Origin: Erythrobacteraceae bacterium CFH 75059
Lineage (GTDB): Bacteria; Pseudomonadota; Alphaproteobacteria; Sphingomonadales; Sphingomonadaceae
DNA length: 64,000 bases
Assembly (NCBI GenBank): GCA_004331795.1
Contig: SJSR01000002.1
Coordinates: 248,001 to 312,000, forward strand
Direction of reading: 5' to 3'
Shown: positions 35,025 through 43,006 of the stretch, in pieces
How the letters are laid out: each line of letters begins with the position of its first letter
How positions within the stretch are numbered: the stretch's first letter is position 1
The notes under the pieces: model-generated
What the model saw: the letters and a program-made list of their open reading frames with translations, nothing else
What the model was told of the DNA's origin: nothing
Databases searched by the model: none
Made by a program: the position numbers and the translations under genes

Positions 35025-35768
35025 ATGGGGGGTGACAAACTCGACAACCGCGGCAGCGGGGATGCGCGTCAGGCCTGGCCGGCGATTCAGCGCGACGGGC
35101 GCAAGGCGGCGGCGATCGCCGGGGCCGGGGGCGGTGTGCTGTATCTGCTCGGCTGGACGCTGCTGCCAGCGCTGCTGATCGGTGCCGCCGTGATCATGGT
35201 GTTCGTCTCGCGCGACCCGGAACGGGTGGTGCCGCAGGGGCGCCAAATCATCCTCGCGCCCGCTGACGGCCGTATCAGCCGCATCGAAGAAGTGCCTGTT
35301 CCGCCCGAACTCGGCGCTTTGCTGTCCGGCACGGGAAGCCCTTCCGCCCTGGTTGTGCGCGTCACCATCGCCATGTCGGTGTTCGGCGTGCAGGTGTGCC
35401 GCTCACCGGTGGCGGGGACGATCGAGAGCGCTCTGCTGATCCCGGCGCGCACGCCCGCCGCCACCCTCGGGCTTGCGGGCGAGGCGGGCGAGGCGCAGCA
35501 TCTGGCGGTGCGCATGGCAGACGGCGTCGCCGTCGGCGTGAGCCTGTTCGCCGGAACGCCGGGGCAGTGGATGAACGCCTTCGTCAAAAGCGGCGACATG
35601 CTCGCGGCCGGCCAGCGCATCGCCATCATGCGGCTGGGGCGTGAGGTTGAGCTGTATCTTCCGCAGGGAACGGGATCGCAGGTCGTGCTCGGGCAGCGCG
35701 TGGTCGCCGGCGAGACCCGGATTGCGGAGGTCGGCGCGACCGTCTTCATCGAAGGATTGAGGCATTGA
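35025..35768 (+). CDS. psd: Phosphatidylserine decarboxylase homologue lacking catalytic residues
   Basis: A 247-residue protein aligned over its length with short-form Psd, an inner-membrane enzyme that makes phosphatidylethanolamine using a pyruvoyl group formed from Ser in a Gly-Ser self-cleavage site. The N-terminal membrane helices and VSRDPERVVP...ILAPADGRIS (Asp81) are kept. However, the usual SVFDVHxNRxPVAG reads SVFGVQVCRSPVAG (Gly121, Gln123, Cys125), and the usual RFGSRVDVYLP reads RLGREVELYLP, with Arg206 in place of Ser. So self-processing and decarboxylation seem impossible. The frame is intact and it overlaps pssA as TTGA. It is probably a pseudoenzyme or a new-function homologue; pssA next door supports the family call. 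Confidence 0.82.
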   Translation: MGGDKLDNRGSGDARQAWPAIQRDGRKAAAIAGAGGGVLYLLGWTLLPALLIGAAVIMVFVSRDPERVVPQGRQIILAPADGRISRIEEVPVPPELGALLSGTGSPSALVVRVTIAMSVFGVQVCRSPVAGTIESALLIPARTPAATLGLAGEAGEAQHLAVRMADGVAVGVSLFAGTPGQWMNAFVKSGDMLAAGQRIAIMRLGREVELYLPQGTGSQVVLGQRVVAGETRIAEVGATVFIEGLRH

Positions 35769-36610
35769 ACACCGGTCCACACGAGCGAGAGCCGACGGAG
35801 GAGCTGAAGCGGATCGGCCCGAACGCGGCCGAGAACGAGCCGCGGTTCCAGCGCGGGCGCCACCCGGCCGGGCTGCAGTTGCGGGCGGTTCTGCCGAACG
35901 CGATCACTGCGGCGGCCCTGTGCTCCGGCCTGACCGGCATCCGTTTCGCCATTTCCGCGCAGTGGAGCCTCGCGATCCTCGCCATCATCCTTGCGGGGCT
36001 GCTCGACGGAGTGGACGGCCGCATCGCCCGGCTGCTGAAGGCCCAGTCGCGCTTCGGTGCCGAGCTCGACAGTCTGGCGGATTCGCTTTCGTTCGGCATG
36101 GCGCCGGCGCTGATCATCTATCTCTGGTCGCTGCAGGCGCTGCCGACACTCGGATGGTTCGCATCGCTCGCCTTCGCGATCTGCTGCGCACTGCGTCTGG
36201 CGCGGTTCAACGCGCAGATTGATGTCGACGACCAGCCGCACAAGTCGGCCGGATTCCTGACCGGAGTCCCTGCTCCGGTGGGCGCGGGCCTTGCCTTCCT
36301 GCCGTTCTATCTGTGGATGGCGACGGGCAACGCGGTGTTCCGCGACGCCGCCGTCGTCGGTCCATGGCTGGCGCTCATCGCCTTTCTGATGATTTCGAAC
36401 CTGCCCACGCTCAGCTGGACATCGCTGAGGCCGAGGCGCACGGTCCGGCTTGAGGTCATTGCGCTGGTCGGGCTGGTCTTCGCCGCCCTGCTTCTCGAGC
36501 CGTGGTGGGCGCTCGCCCTGTTGTCGGGCGCCTATCTGCTGCTGATGCCGGTTGCGATCGTTCGTTTCGCCGGGATCAAGCGGCGACGGGCAGCGCGTCC
36601 GCGCTCCTGA
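35765..36610 (+). CDS. pssA: CDP-diacylglycerol--serine O-phosphatidyltransferase
   Basis: A 281-residue membrane enzyme making phosphatidylserine from CDP-diacylglycerol and serine. The CDP-alcohol phosphotransferase motif is complete: DGVDGRIARLLKAQSRFGAELDSLAD (about residues 80-105). Eight or so membrane helices follow, e.g. LPTLGWFASLAFAICCALRLARF and VIALVGLVFAALLLEPWWALALLSGAYLLLMPVAIV. The TTG start at 35765 overlaps the psd stop; a later start is possible because the first 35 residues are hydrophilic. All active-site Asp residues are present, unlike the partner gene. Confidence 0.94.
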   Translation: MNTGPHEREPTEELKRIGPNAAENEPRFQRGRHPAGLQLRAVLPNAITAAALCSGLTGIRFAISAQWSLAILAIILAGLLDGVDGRIARLLKAQSRFGAELDSLADSLSFGMAPALIIYLWSLQALPTLGWFASLAFAICCALRLARFNAQIDVDDQPHKSAGFLTGVPAPVGAGLAFLPFYLWMATGNAVFRDAAVVGPWLALIAFLMISNLPTLSWTSLRPRRTVRLEVIALVGLVFAALLLEPWWALALLSGAYLLLMPVAIVRFAGIKRRRAARPRS

Positions 36611-36815
36611 CACCAGTCCGCGGCATCGTCTTCGCCGCCGCCGGTTCCACAGCGCGCAGCGGCTGCACCTTCGCCGACGCCGGAATTGCCGCCGTGCGCG
36701 GCGTGCCCCACACCTCGGCCCAAGCCGCACGAAACTTCAGCAGACTGTCGACAAGCATGAGTGCCGTTGCAGTCCCCGCCGTCAGGAACAGCAGCCCGAT
36801 TGCCAGCGATACCAT
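36576..36815 (-). CDS. Small single-pass membrane protein, unknown
   Basis: A 79-residue protein I do not recognise. The N-terminus MVSLAIGLLFLTAGTATALMLVDSLLKF is one clear membrane helix, followed by RAAWAEVWGTP and a basic, Ala/Pro-rich tail of about 40 residues. The ATG at 36815 has AGGGG about 8 nt upstream. It ends inside the pssA 3' end (35-nt convergent overlap). A GTTC-N7-GTTC repeat lies 87 bp upstream of its start, so SOS control is conceivable. It could also be a spurious frame, but helix, ribosome-binding site and promoter region argue for a gene. Confidence 0.6.
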   Translation of the reverse strand: MVSLAIGLLFLTAGTATALMLVDSLLKFRAAWAEVWGTPRTAAIPASAKVQPLRAVEPAAAKTMPRTGVRSADALPVAA

Positions 36816-36839
36816 TGCCTAGCCCCTACAATCCACGGT

Positions 36840-36848
36840 TGTGGATAA
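36840..36848 (-). promoter_or_regulatory. Perfect DnaA box
   Basis: TGTGGATAA, the complement of the consensus TTATCCACA, is at 36840-36848. A near match, TGTGGATGG, begins at 36851, and ATCCAC-GGTT-GTGGAT forms a palindrome overlapping the first box. The three are within about 30 bp. A regulatory DnaA site is more likely than an origin, since the usual origin neighbours are not here. Confidence 0.45.
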
Positions 36849-36901
36849 GCTGTGGATGGAGATACGCATCTCTCTCTCGATCGTTTCCGTGCCTGTCATA
36901 T

Positions 36902-36916
36902 GTTCCCTATATGTTC
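36902..36916. promoter_or_regulatory. LexA-box-like direct repeat GTTC-N7-GTTC
   Basis: GTTC occurs twice with exactly 7 nt between, inside the larger perfect direct repeat ATATGTTCC-CT-ATATGTTCC. This is the published SOS-box pattern of alphaproteobacteria (GTTCN7GTTC). It lies 87 bp upstream of the small membrane-protein gene on the minus strand and about 200 bp upstream of rpsB. Confidence 0.5.
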
Positions 36917-37117
36917 CATACGATTTTGCAACCTGAGCGATGAACCGCCCTTCACCTGCGACGAGTCGATGCTGGACGAAGGCTGTTCAAGAGAGTAAGG
37001 GGCGGCACCGCTCGTCGAACGGGCGGATCACACATGAAAGGCGATATGCACCGGTGCCCGGCTGATCTCAGCGTCGGGTTCCTGCCTTTCAGAGGACAAA
37101 CCGGAAAGGAAACGACA

Positions 37118-37870
37118 ATGGCGGGTGTCTCCGTCTCTCTGCACGAACTCATCGAAGCCGGCGCCCATTTTGGGCATCAGACCCACCGCTGGAATCCGCG
37201 CATGAAGCCGTACATCTTCGGCGCGCGCAACGGCATTCACATCATTGATCTGTCGCAGACGGTGCCGCTGATGGACCGGGCGCTGGATTTCATCACGCAG
37301 ACCGTCCGTTCCGGCGGCAAGGTGCTGTTCGTTGGCACCAAGCGGCAGGCTCAGGAGCCGATCGCGCAGGCCGCCCGCGCTTCGGGGCAGCATTTCGTGA
37401 ATCATCGCTGGCTCGGCGGGATGCTGACGAACTGGAAGACGATCTCGCAGTCGATCAAGCGGCTGAAGTCGCTCGAGGAACAGCTCTCGGGCGAGGTGTC
37501 GGGCCTGACGAAGAAGGAAGTGCTGCAGCTGACGCGCGAGCGTGACAAGCTGGAGATGTCGCTTGGCGGGATCCGCGACATGGGCGGCATTCCGGACGTG
37601 ATGTTCGTTGTGGACGCCAACAAGGAAGATCTGGCCATCAAGGAAGCCAACGTGCTCGGCATTCCTGTCGTCGCCATCCTCGACACCAATGTCGATCCGT
37701 CGGGCATCGCATTCCCGGTGCCGGGCAACGATGATGCGAGCCGGGCGGTGCGCCTTTATTGCGACCTGGTGGGACAGGCGGCGCGCGCCGGCAAGGGCGG
37801 CGCGGCGGTCGACAGCGGCGCCGATGTCGGCGAAATGGCCGAACCGCCGGCAGAAACCGTCGAGGCCTGA
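37118..37870 (+). CDS. rpsB: 30S ribosomal protein S2
   Basis: A 250-residue ribosomal protein. [68 protein letters not shown] and [31 protein letters not shown] are diagnostic. The C-terminal tail after residue 225 is acidic and variable. The ATG at 37118 has GGAAAGGA 8 nt upstream. It opens the rpsB-tsf-pyrH-frr run. Confidence 0.98.
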   Translation: MAGVSVSLHELIEAGAHFGHQTHRWNPRMKPYIFGARNGIHIIDLSQTVPLMDRALDFITQTVRSGGKVLFVGTKRQAQEPIAQAARASGQHFVNHRWLGGMLTNWKTISQSIKRLKSLEEQLSGEVSGLTKKEVLQLTRERDKLEMSLGGIRDMGGIPDVMFVVDANKEDLAIKEANVLGIPVVAILDTNVDPSGIAFPVPGNDDASRAVRLYCDLVGQAARAGKGGAAVDSGADVGEMAEPPAETVEA

Positions 37871-37947
37871 GGCGCAACCTCTTCCGCGATAAACTTGCCG
37901 GGCGCCTCACCGCGTCCGGCCGCTTACCAGACACAAAAGGATTGATC

Positions 37948-38874
37948 ATGGCTGGCTACACTGCTGCCGATGTGAAGGCTCTGCGCGAAAAGACCGGCGC
38001 GGGCATGATGGATTGCAAGAAGGCTCTCGCCGACACGGGCGGTGACGTGGAGGCCGCGGTCGACGCCCTGCGCGCCAAGGGGCTTGCCGCGGCGCAGAAA
38101 AAGTCGAGCCGGACGGCGGCCGAAGGGCTTGTGGGCCTTGCGGTCGAAGGCACGCGCGGCGTGGCGGTCGAGGTGAACTCCGAAACCGACTTCGTTGCCA
38201 AGAACGAGCAGTTCCAGGATTTCGTCCGCAAGGCCACGGAAGCTGCGCTGCGCCTCGGCAGCGACGATGTCGACGCGCTCAAGAACGCTGCCTATCCCGA
38301 CGGCGGAACGATCGGCGAAAAGCTCACCAGCAACGTCGCGACCATCGGCGAGAACCAGCAGATCCGCCGGATCAAGTCGGTGGCCGTGAGCCAGGGCATC
38401 ATCGTCCCCTACATCCACAACGCCGTGGCACCGAACCTCGGCAAGATCGGCGTGCTCGTCGCCCTGGAGAGTGCTGCGGATGCCGCCGTGCTCGAGCCGC
38501 TCGGCAAGGATCTTGCCATGCACATCGCCGCCGCCTTTCCGCAGGCGCTCGATGCCGATGGCCTTGATCCCGAGGTGCTGGAGCGTGAACGCGCCATCGC
38601 GCGCGAGAAGGCGGCGGAGAGCGGCAAGCCCGAGGCTGTGCAGGAGAAGATGGTCGACGGCGCCGTGAAGAAATTCGCCAAGGAGAACGCGCTGCTCAGC
38701 CAGCTGTTCGTCAAGGACAACAAGACGCCGATCGCCGATGTCGTTGCCGCCGCCGGAAAGGACGCCGGCGCGAAGATCACGCTGACGGATTTCGTCCGCT
38801 TCCAGCTTGGGGAGGGGATCGAGAAGGAGCAGAGCGACTTCGCGGCCGAGGTGGCCGCCGCGGTCAAGGGCTGA
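37948..38874 (+). CDS. tsf: Elongation factor Ts
   Basis: A 308-residue nucleotide exchange factor for EF-Tu. The N-terminal UBA-like domain [59 protein letters not shown] and the core [19 protein letters not shown] hold the residues that contact EF-Tu (TDFV). The C-terminal dimerisation domain includes [16 protein letters not shown]. The ATG at 37948 follows AAAAGG. Confidence 0.98.
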   Translation: MAGYTAADVKALREKTGAGMMDCKKALADTGGDVEAAVDALRAKGLAAAQKKSSRTAAEGLVGLAVEGTRGVAVEVNSETDFVAKNEQFQDFVRKATEAALRLGSDDVDALKNAAYPDGGTIGEKLTSNVATIGENQQIRRIKSVAVSQGIIVPYIHNAVAPNLGKIGVLVALESAADAAVLEPLGKDLAMHIAAAFPQALDADGLDPEVLERERAIAREKAAESGKPEAVQEKMVDGAVKKFAKENALLSQLFVKDNKTPIADVVAAAGKDAGAKITLTDFVRFQLGEGIEKEQSDFAAEVAAAVKG

Positions 38875-38898
38875 CGCCTTCCGCCTTCAAGGGACTAT

Positions 38899-38932
38899 GC
38901 GGCATCAGGACGGCGCGCCCGTCTGGTGCCGC
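38899..38932 (+). terminator. Imperfect hairpin after tsf
   Basis: GCGGCATCAGGACGG pairs with CCCGTCTGGTGCCGC (one mismatch, one bulge) 25 nt after the tsf stop. No T-run follows. It is the first of two strong hairpins in the 211-bp tsf-pyrH gap and could be an attenuator or mRNA-end stabiliser. Confidence 0.4.
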
Positions 38933-38944
38933 TCCCTCACACCC

Positions 38945-38986
38945 GACCCGCCGGACGAGGCGCCATGCGCCTCTCGATGGCGGGTC
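38945..38986 (+). promoter_or_regulatory. Two-tier hairpin in the tsf-pyrH gap
   Basis: An outer perfect 8-bp stem (GACCCGCC/GGCGGGTC) and an inner perfect 6-bp stem (GAGGCG/CGCCTC) with loop CCATG are separated by small internal loops. It lies 99 nt before pyrH. A role in lowering pyrH expression relative to rpsB-tsf is inferred only. Confidence 0.4.
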
Positions 38987-39085
38987 GGTCCGCTTCTGCG
39001 GAGGCGGGCGCGATTTCCTTTTGTGCCGCCGGGGGCGACCCGCTAAGCGGAGCCCATTCAGCAGCGGGCCGGATCAAGCAGAACA

Positions 39086-39811
39086 ATGAGCGCCAGAACG
39101 TACAAGCGCATCCTTCTCAAACTGTCGGGCGAAGTGCTGATGGGCAGTCAGCCGTTCGGCATCGACCCGCTGTATGTCAGCCGGCTGGCGGAGGAGATCA
39201 AGGCGGCGCGTCAGGGCGGGCTGCAGCTGTGCGTCGTGATCGGCGGCGGGAACATCTTCCGCGGCATGGCGGCCGCGGCGCGAGGCCTTGACCGGACCAC
39301 GGGCGATTACATGGGGATGCTCGCCACCGTCATGAACGCGCTCGCGCTGCAGAATGCGCTTGAGCGTGCCGGGGTGGACACTCGCGTCCAGTCCGCCATT
39401 CCGATGGCCAGCGTGTGCGAACCCTACATCCGCCGCCGCGCCGAACGCCATCTGGAAAAGGGCCGCGTCGTCATCTTTGCCGCGGGCACGGGAAATCCCT
39501 TCTTCACCACCGACACGGGAGCAGCGTTGCGGGCCGCGGAGATGAATTGCGACGCGCTGTTCAAGGGAACCAGCGTGGACGGAGTCTACGACCGTGACCC
39601 CAAGCTCTTCCCGCACGCCACCCGGTTCGAGGAAATCAGCTTCGATCAGGTCCTGTCGGAAAATCTCAAGGTCATGGACGCCACCGCCGTGGCGCTCTGC
39701 CGGGAGAACGAGATCCCGATCGTCGTGTTCTCCATCCGCGAGGAGGGAAACCTGGTCCGCGTCCTTGCGGGTGAGGGCACGCGCACCATGGTCAACAGCA
39801 CGCCAGCCTGA
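39086..39811 (+). CDS. pyrH: UMP kinase
   Basis: A 241-residue hexameric amino-acid-kinase-fold enzyme phosphorylating UMP to [69 protein letters not shown] and [15 protein letters not shown] are characteristic. It is allosterically controlled by GTP and UTP in other bacteria. It is followed by frr after 15 nt. Confidence 0.98.
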   Translation: MSARTYKRILLKLSGEVLMGSQPFGIDPLYVSRLAEEIKAARQGGLQLCVVIGGGNIFRGMAAAARGLDRTTGDYMGMLATVMNALALQNALERAGVDTRVQSAIPMASVCEPYIRRRAERHLEKGRVVIFAAGTGNPFFTTDTGAALRAAEMNCDALFKGTSVDGVYDRDPKLFPHATRFEEISFDQVLSENLKVMDATAVALCRENEIPIVVFSIREEGNLVRVLAGEGTRTMVNSTPA

Positions 39812-39826
39812 GGAGGAGGACACCGC

Positions 39827-40384
39827 ATGGCGAAGTTCGAGAAGGCCGACATCGAGCGCCGCATGGCCGGGGCGGTCGACAGTCTGAAGAGCGACCTATC
39901 GGGGCTGCGCACCGGGCGGGCGAACACAAGCCTGCTCGACCCCGTGCAGGTCGAAGTCTATGGGGCGATGATGCCGCTCAACCAGGTGGCGACGGTGTCG
40001 GCGCCCGAACCCCGGATGCTGAGCGTGCAGGTCTGGGACCGCGCCAATGTGCACGCGGTGGAGAAGGGCATCGCCCATGCCAATCTCGGCCTCAATCCGA
40101 TCATCGACGGACAGACGCTGCGCCTGCCGCTGCCCGACCTGACTCAGGAGCGGCGCAAGGAACTCGCCAAGCTCGCCGGCAAGTATGCCGAAGGCGCCAA
40201 GATCGCCATCCGCAACGTCCGCCGCGACGGCATGGAGGCGCTCAAAGAAGACGAGAAGAAGAAGGTCATCTCCGAGGACGAGCGCAAGCGCTTCGAGGAC
40301 GAGGTGCAGAAGCTGACCGACAAGTTCGTCAGCCAGGTCGACGAGGCGGCGCAGGCCAAGGAGAAGGAGATCCTCGCGCAGTAA
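39827..40384 (+). CDS. frr: Ribosome recycling factor
   Basis: A 185-residue tRNA-mimic protein that splits post-termination ribosomes with [69 protein letters not shown] and the basic helix [40 protein letters not shown] are canonical. The ATG at 39827 is preceded by GAGGAGG. Confidence 0.98.
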   Translation: MAKFEKADIERRMAGAVDSLKSDLSGLRTGRANTSLLDPVQVEVYGAMMPLNQVATVSAPEPRMLSVQVWDRANVHAVEKGIAHANLGLNPIIDGQTLRLPLPDLTQERRKELAKLAGKYAEGAKIAIRNVRRDGMEALKEDEKKKVISEDERKRFEDEVQKLTDKFVSQVDEAAQAKEKEILAQ

Positions 40385-40405
40385 GGCGCGACGGGCGCTG
40401 CTGCG

Positions 40406-41089
40406 ATGGGTGTCGAAGGGTCACGTGCGCGTCATGTCGCCATCATCATGGATGGCAACGGCCGCTGGGCAAAGCGGCATCGGCTGCCGCGCGCCGCCGG
40501 CCATCGCCGGGGCGTGGAAGCGGTGCGCAAGCTTGTGCGCTCCCTGCGCGGGTTCGATCTCGAATGCCTCACCCTCTACGCCTTCTCCAGCGAGAACTGG
40601 AAACGGCCTGTCGACGAGGTCGACGATCTCATGACGCTGATGCGGCGCTTCATCCGCTCGGATCTGCAGGAATTCGTCGACAACGGCGTGCGGCTCAAGA
40701 TCGTCGGCGACTGGCGGGCGCTCGCACCCGACATCGTGGCCATGCTCGACGACGCGCTGGAGCGCACGCGGCACGGCGAGCGGACCCTCGCCGTGGGGCT
40801 GAACTACGGCGCGCAGCAGGAGATCGTCCGCGCAGCGCGGGCCGCGGCGGCAGCCGGTCCGATCACGACGGAAACGCTCGAGGCGCATCTCGACACGGCC
40901 GACCTGCCGCCGCTCGACCTCATGATCCGCACGAGCGGCGAGATGCGGCTGTCCAACTTCCTGCTGTGGCAGGCCGCCTACGCCGAGCTGGTGTTCGTGG
41001 ACACGCTCTGGCCCGATTTCACGGCCGACATGCTGGCGGCGGCTCTCGACGATTTTGAACGGCGGGAGCGGCGCTTCGGTGGTCGGTGA
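40406..41089 (+). CDS. uppS: Undecaprenyl diphosphate synthase
   Basis: A 227-residue cis-prenyl transferase producing the C55 carrier lipid for peptidoglycan and other surface polymers. HVAIIMDGNGRWAKRHRLPRAAGHRRG contains the catalytic Asp16 and substrate-binding loop; LTLYAFSSENWKRP and LMIRTSGEMRLSNFLLWQAAYAELVF are the other family motifs. It ends 1 nt before the chosen cdsA start. Confidence 0.97.
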   Translation: MGVEGSRARHVAIIMDGNGRWAKRHRLPRAAGHRRGVEAVRKLVRSLRGFDLECLTLYAFSSENWKRPVDEVDDLMTLMRRFIRSDLQEFVDNGVRLKIVGDWRALAPDIVAMLDDALERTRHGERTLAVGLNYGAQQEIVRAARAAAAAGPITTETLEAHLDTADLPPLDLMIRTSGEMRLSNFLLWQAAYAELVFVDTLWPDFTADMLAAALDDFERRERRFGGR

Positions 41090-41090
41090 G

Positions 41091-41846
41091 GTGAGCCGGC
41101 GCCGCGACCGGATCAAGGCGCGGGCGAAGCGCTTCGTCGAGCTGCCGCTGGCGCTGCGCACCTCGGACCTGCCGCGCCGCCTCGTGTCGGCCATCGTCAT
41201 GATCGCGGTTGCAAGCGGCGCTCTTTGGCTCGGCGGATGGTGGCTGGATGCACTCGTCATCGCCGTGGCGCTCGCGTGCTTCGGCGAACTTGTCAGGCTG
41301 GTGCTGCGGGCGACCCGCAAGCCGCTGCACCGGATCCTCGGAGTGGGCGGGGGAGCCGTGTACATCGGCGCCGCCACCTGGATCCTGGTGCGGATCGACA
41401 ATCCCTTGCTGTTTTTGCTGATCGTCGCGTCGGTGGTGTTTGTCGACACCTTTGCCTATCTTTTCGGGCGCACGCTGGGCGGACCCAAGATCGCGCCGCG
41501 CGTTTCGCCGTCGAAGACTTGGGCCGGTCTTTTCGGCGGCATCGTCGGCGCCATGACGGTGCTGCTGCTGTTCAGTCTCGTCGAGCAGCCGGGTGCGAAA
41601 GCGACCGAGGATCTGCTTGATTTCGCGCCGGGAACGCTGATGCTGATCGGCGTGATGGTGGCATTGTGCGCGCAGGCCGGCGACTTTCTCGAAAGCTGGA
41701 TCAAGCGGCGGGCGCTCGTCAAGGACAGCTCGCGTCTGATCCCGGGTCATGGCGGCATCTTCGACCGCGTGGACGGCATGCTGCCGGTGGCGATCCTTCT
41801 CGGCGGCTCCATCCTGCACTTCGATCCGGTCTGGGCCGCAGGATGA
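41091..41846 (+). CDS. cdsA: Phosphatidate cytidylyltransferase
   Basis: A 251-residue membrane enzyme that makes CDP-diacylglycerol, the substrate of PssA. About seven membrane helices run from LPRRLVSAIVMIAVASGALWLGGWWLDAL. The signature KTWAGLFGG and, near the C-terminus, GDFLESWIKRRALVKDSSRLIPGHGGIFDRVDGML are complete. I chose the GTG at 41091, right after the uppS stop and preceded by GGTGAG; a TTG at 41055 would add 12 residues. The stop overlaps dxr as ATGA. Confidence 0.95.
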   Translation: MSRRRDRIKARAKRFVELPLALRTSDLPRRLVSAIVMIAVASGALWLGGWWLDALVIAVALACFGELVRLVLRATRKPLHRILGVGGGAVYIGAATWILVRIDNPLLFLLIVASVVFVDTFAYLFGRTLGGPKIAPRVSPSKTWAGLFGGIVGAMTVLLLFSLVEQPGAKATEDLLDFAPGTLMLIGVMVALCAQAGDFLESWIKRRALVKDSSRLIPGHGGIFDRVDGMLPVAILLGGSILHFDPVWAAG

Positions 41847-43006
41847 AGCGCCGCATTTCGATTCTCGGGGCCACAGGTTCGGTCGGCTCCTCCACGCTCG
41901 ATCTTGTCCGGCAGGATCCGGATAACTGGGAGATTGTGGCCCTCACCGCCAATGCCAGCGTTGCGGAACTCGCGGCCCTGGCGCGCGAATTCTCGGCCGA
42001 GATCGCGGTGGTGGGGCAGGAGCATTGCCTTGATGCTCTGCGCGATGCCCTCGGCGACAGCGGGATCGTGGCCGCCGCCGGTGCGCAAGCCGTCGCAGAA
42101 GCGGCCGCCCGACCCGCCGACATCATCGTTGCCGCCATTGTCGGCTGTGCCGGACTCGCCCCGACGATGCGCGCGATCGAGCAGGGAAGCACGGTCGCCC
42201 TCGCGAACAAGGAGGCGCTCGTGTCGGCGGGCGCGATCATGACCGACCTGGTGAAGGCGCACGGCACGACGCTGCTGCCGGTCGACTCCGAACACAACGC
42301 CATCTTCCAGTGCCTTGCCGGAGCGGCGCTCGATGACGTGGCGGTGATCACCCTCACGGCAAGCGGCGGCCCCTTGCGCGAATGGCCGGCGGAGCGGCTG
42401 CGCCTCGCCACGCCGGCGCAGGCCGTCGCGCATCCGAACTGGTCGATGGGCGCCAAGATCAGCGTCGACTCCGCGACGATGATGAACAAGGGGCTGGAGC
42501 TGATCGAGGCCGCCTACCTGTTTCCCGTCGGTGCCGAACGGTTGCGGATCATCGTGCATCCGCAAAGCGTCATCCATTCGATGGTCGAGTACCGCGACGG
42601 CTCGACGCTCGCGCAGCTTGGCCCCTCGGACATGCGGGTGCCTCTCGCCTCCTGTCTGGCATGGCCGGAGCGGATGGACACGACGCTGGCGCCGCTCGAT
42701 CTCGTCGCGCTGGGATCCCTCACCTTCCACGCGCCGGATGAGGAGCGTTTCCCCGCGACGCGGCTGGCACGAAGCGCGCTGCACGACGGCGGAGCGGCGC
42801 CGGCCGTGCTGAACGCCGCGAACGAAGTGGCGGTTGCGGCGTTTCTGGCCGGTCAGATAGCGTTCACGGACATCTGCGATATCGTGGCCGCGACGCTCGA
42901 GGGCGCGCACCGCCTTCCGCCGCCTGCGGATCTCGGGGCGGTCCTGGCAACGGATGCGCAGGCGCGGGCGGCTGCCGGCGCGCAGGTGAAGCAAAGGACG
43001 CGATGA
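41843..43006 (+). CDS. dxr: 1-Deoxy-D-xylulose-5-phosphate reductoisomerase
   Basis: A 387-residue NADPH enzyme that makes MEP in the non-mevalonate isoprenoid pathway. ISILGATGSVGSSTLDLVRQ is the nucleotide fold start; ALANKEALVSAG, LLPVDSEHNAIFQCL, LTASGGPLREWP, HPNWSMGAKISVDSATMMNKGLELIEA and QSVIHSMVEYRDGS cover metal and substrate sites. It overlaps cdsA and rseP by 4 nt each. It supplies precursors used by UppS and IspB in this window. Confidence 0.98.
   Translation: MKRRISILGATGSVGSSTLDLVRQDPDNWEIVALTANASVAELAALAREFSAEIAVVGQEHCLDALRDALGDSGIVAAAGAQAVAEAAARPADIIVAAIVGCAGLAPTMRAIEQGSTVALANKEALVSAGAIMTDLVKAHGTTLLPVDSEHNAIFQCLAGAALDDVAVITLTASGGPLREWPAERLRLATPAQAVAHPNWSMGAKISVDSATMMNKGLELIEAAYLFPVGAERLRIIVHPQSVIHSMVEYRDGSTLAQLGPSDMRVPLASCLAWPERMDTTLAPLDLVALGSLTFHAPDEERFPATRLARSALHDGGAAPAVLNAANEVAVAAFLAGQIAFTDICDIVAATLEGAHRLPPPADLGAVLATDAQARAAAGAQVKQRTR

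Larger units (their letters stand above)
36816..37117. other. 302-bp intergenic region before rpsB
   Basis: This is the longest gene-free stretch in the window. It is much more AT-rich than its surroundings in the part 36880-36945. It holds a DnaA box, a GTTC-N7-GTTC repeat and, on the minus strand, a possible 16-codon leader frame (36819-36869) that starts after GAGAGAGAG and stops 3 nt before the small membrane gene. The right part, from about 36950, must carry the rpsB promoter and leader; I see no clear S2-binding structure. Confidence 0.6.

Noticed and set aside
33665-35047. A 460-codon minus-strand frame
   Set aside because: It is antisense to the KAS III-like gene, which has its full Cys-His-Asn triad, and its end reads through tRNA-Tyr.
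36816-37117. Replication origin
   Set aside because: DnaA box and AT-rich DNA are present, but only one perfect box, and typical alphaproteobacterial origin neighbours (hemE, parAB, dnaA) are absent.
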